From positions 186,001-250,000 of the forward strand of contig CANNFR010000002.1 of the NCBI GenBank assembly GCA_947503935.1: a stretch of DNA of 64,000 bases, written 5' to 3'. The DNA is from an uncultured Paracoccaceae bacterium. Its GTDB lineage: Bacteria > Pseudomonadota > Alphaproteobacteria > Rhodobacterales > Rhodobacteraceae. The position numbers and the translations under genes are program-made. The notes under the pieces were generated by a model that was not told the origin of the DNA, did no database searches, and worked only from the letters and a program-made list of their open reading frames with translations. Each line of letters starts with the position of its first letter. The stretch's first letter is position 1. Positions 63,831 through 64,000 of the stretch are shown in pieces.

Positions 63831-64000
63831 CCGGCGACAAGACGATCGCTGTTGTATTCTGCAGCGTCAGAACCGTGCCGGGAAGCAACCCTGCTTGCCC
63901 CGCCTGATCCGTGCTCAATGCATTGTCGATAGCACGGATGTTTCCGAATATTCGCAACAGAACCGGTGATCGCGCCAGCGCGAAATGATTGGCGCCGACC
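63811..64000 (-). CDS. C-terminal end of an unidentified protein (partial)
   Basis: An open minus-strand frame enters from the right edge and ends at TAG 63811-63813, overlapping the last 20 bp of the convergent Smr gene. The 62 visible residues (beginning VGANHFALARSPVLL, ending VLSPVTGQSR) look like ordinary protein, with a hydrophobic start and LPGTVLTLQNTT in the middle. I do not recognise a family, and the frame could still be chance. Confidence 0.4.
   Translation of the reverse strand, partial: VGANHFALARSPVLLRIFGNIRAIDNALSTDQAGQAGLLPGTVLTLQNTTAIVLSPVTGQSR

Noticed and set aside
1-64000. tRNA/rRNA genes, CRISPR arrays, transposases, phage genes
   Set aside because: Scanned for TPsiC-like words, regular repeats and recognisable integrase/transposase proteins; none found.

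Overview
The window is a GC-rich, densely packed piece of an alphaproteobacterial chromosome. Gene content and order (rimP-nusA-ylxR-infB, hrcA-grpE beside rph, parB-parA-rsmG-mnmG-mnmE-rho-hemJ followed by maf-aroE-coaE-dnaQ-secB, plus Hint-domain, DUF898 and BacNav proteins) point to the order Rhodobacterales, probably the roseobacter group. This placement is inferred from synteny and protein character; no search was run. I see no rRNA, tRNA, CRISPR array, insertion sequence or prophage.

Layout. 1-5.2 kb: minus-strand translation/transcription operon rimP-nusA-ylxR-infB (infB runs off the left edge), behind a leader with an intrinsic-terminator-like attenuator. 5.2-8.2 kb: palindromic repeats, a proline iminopeptidase, ubiG and a poorly conserved-looking stretch with one hypothetical membrane protein. 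8.2-13.6 kb: marR-nitrilase-grxC-comF, a degenerate methyltransferase, and otsB-otsA for trehalose. 13.7-20.5 kb: hemH, a CPA2 potassium/proton antiporter, two L,D-transpeptidases flanking a CAP lipoprotein, a voltage-gated sodium channel and a TrmA-family RNA methyltransferase. 20.5-27.6 kb: two overlapping ABC exporter half-transporters preceded by a tiny leader ORF in a hairpin, then cca-nudix-hsp33 and a divergent Nudix hydrolase. 27.6-34.7 kb: a receiver-PP2C phosphatase with a divergent Hpt protein, ilvA, argG, a Hint protein with a perfect CtrA-type box upstream, and a sulfotransferase-like/class IV aminotransferase pair. 34.9-45.3 kb: DUF898 plus M48 protease, periplasmic MsrA, malic enzyme, an MFS transporter, mutS and a TPM-domain protein. 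45.3-49.9 kb: grpE-hrcA divergent from rph-rdgB-hemW-ybaN.

49.8-64 kb is the origin domain. parB, parA, rsmG, mnmG, mnmE, rho and hemJ all run leftward; maf, aroE, coaE and dnaQ run rightward. Between hemJ and maf lies a 426-bp gene-free segment with an extremely AT-rich core and several DnaA-box-like 9-mers, the likely chromosomal replication origin. Two perfect 16-bp parS sites lie 3-5 kb away, inside rsmG and across the start codon of mnmG. To the right follow secB, fxsA, a Tim44-domain protein, mltA, an Smr protein and the tail of an unidentified minus-strand gene.

The most interesting items are the origin/parS arrangement, the short leader ORF with nested hairpin upstream of the ABC exporters, the rimP attenuator, the phosphatase/Hpt pair, the sulfotransferase-like/aminotransferase pair, and the structured repeats between pip and rimP.
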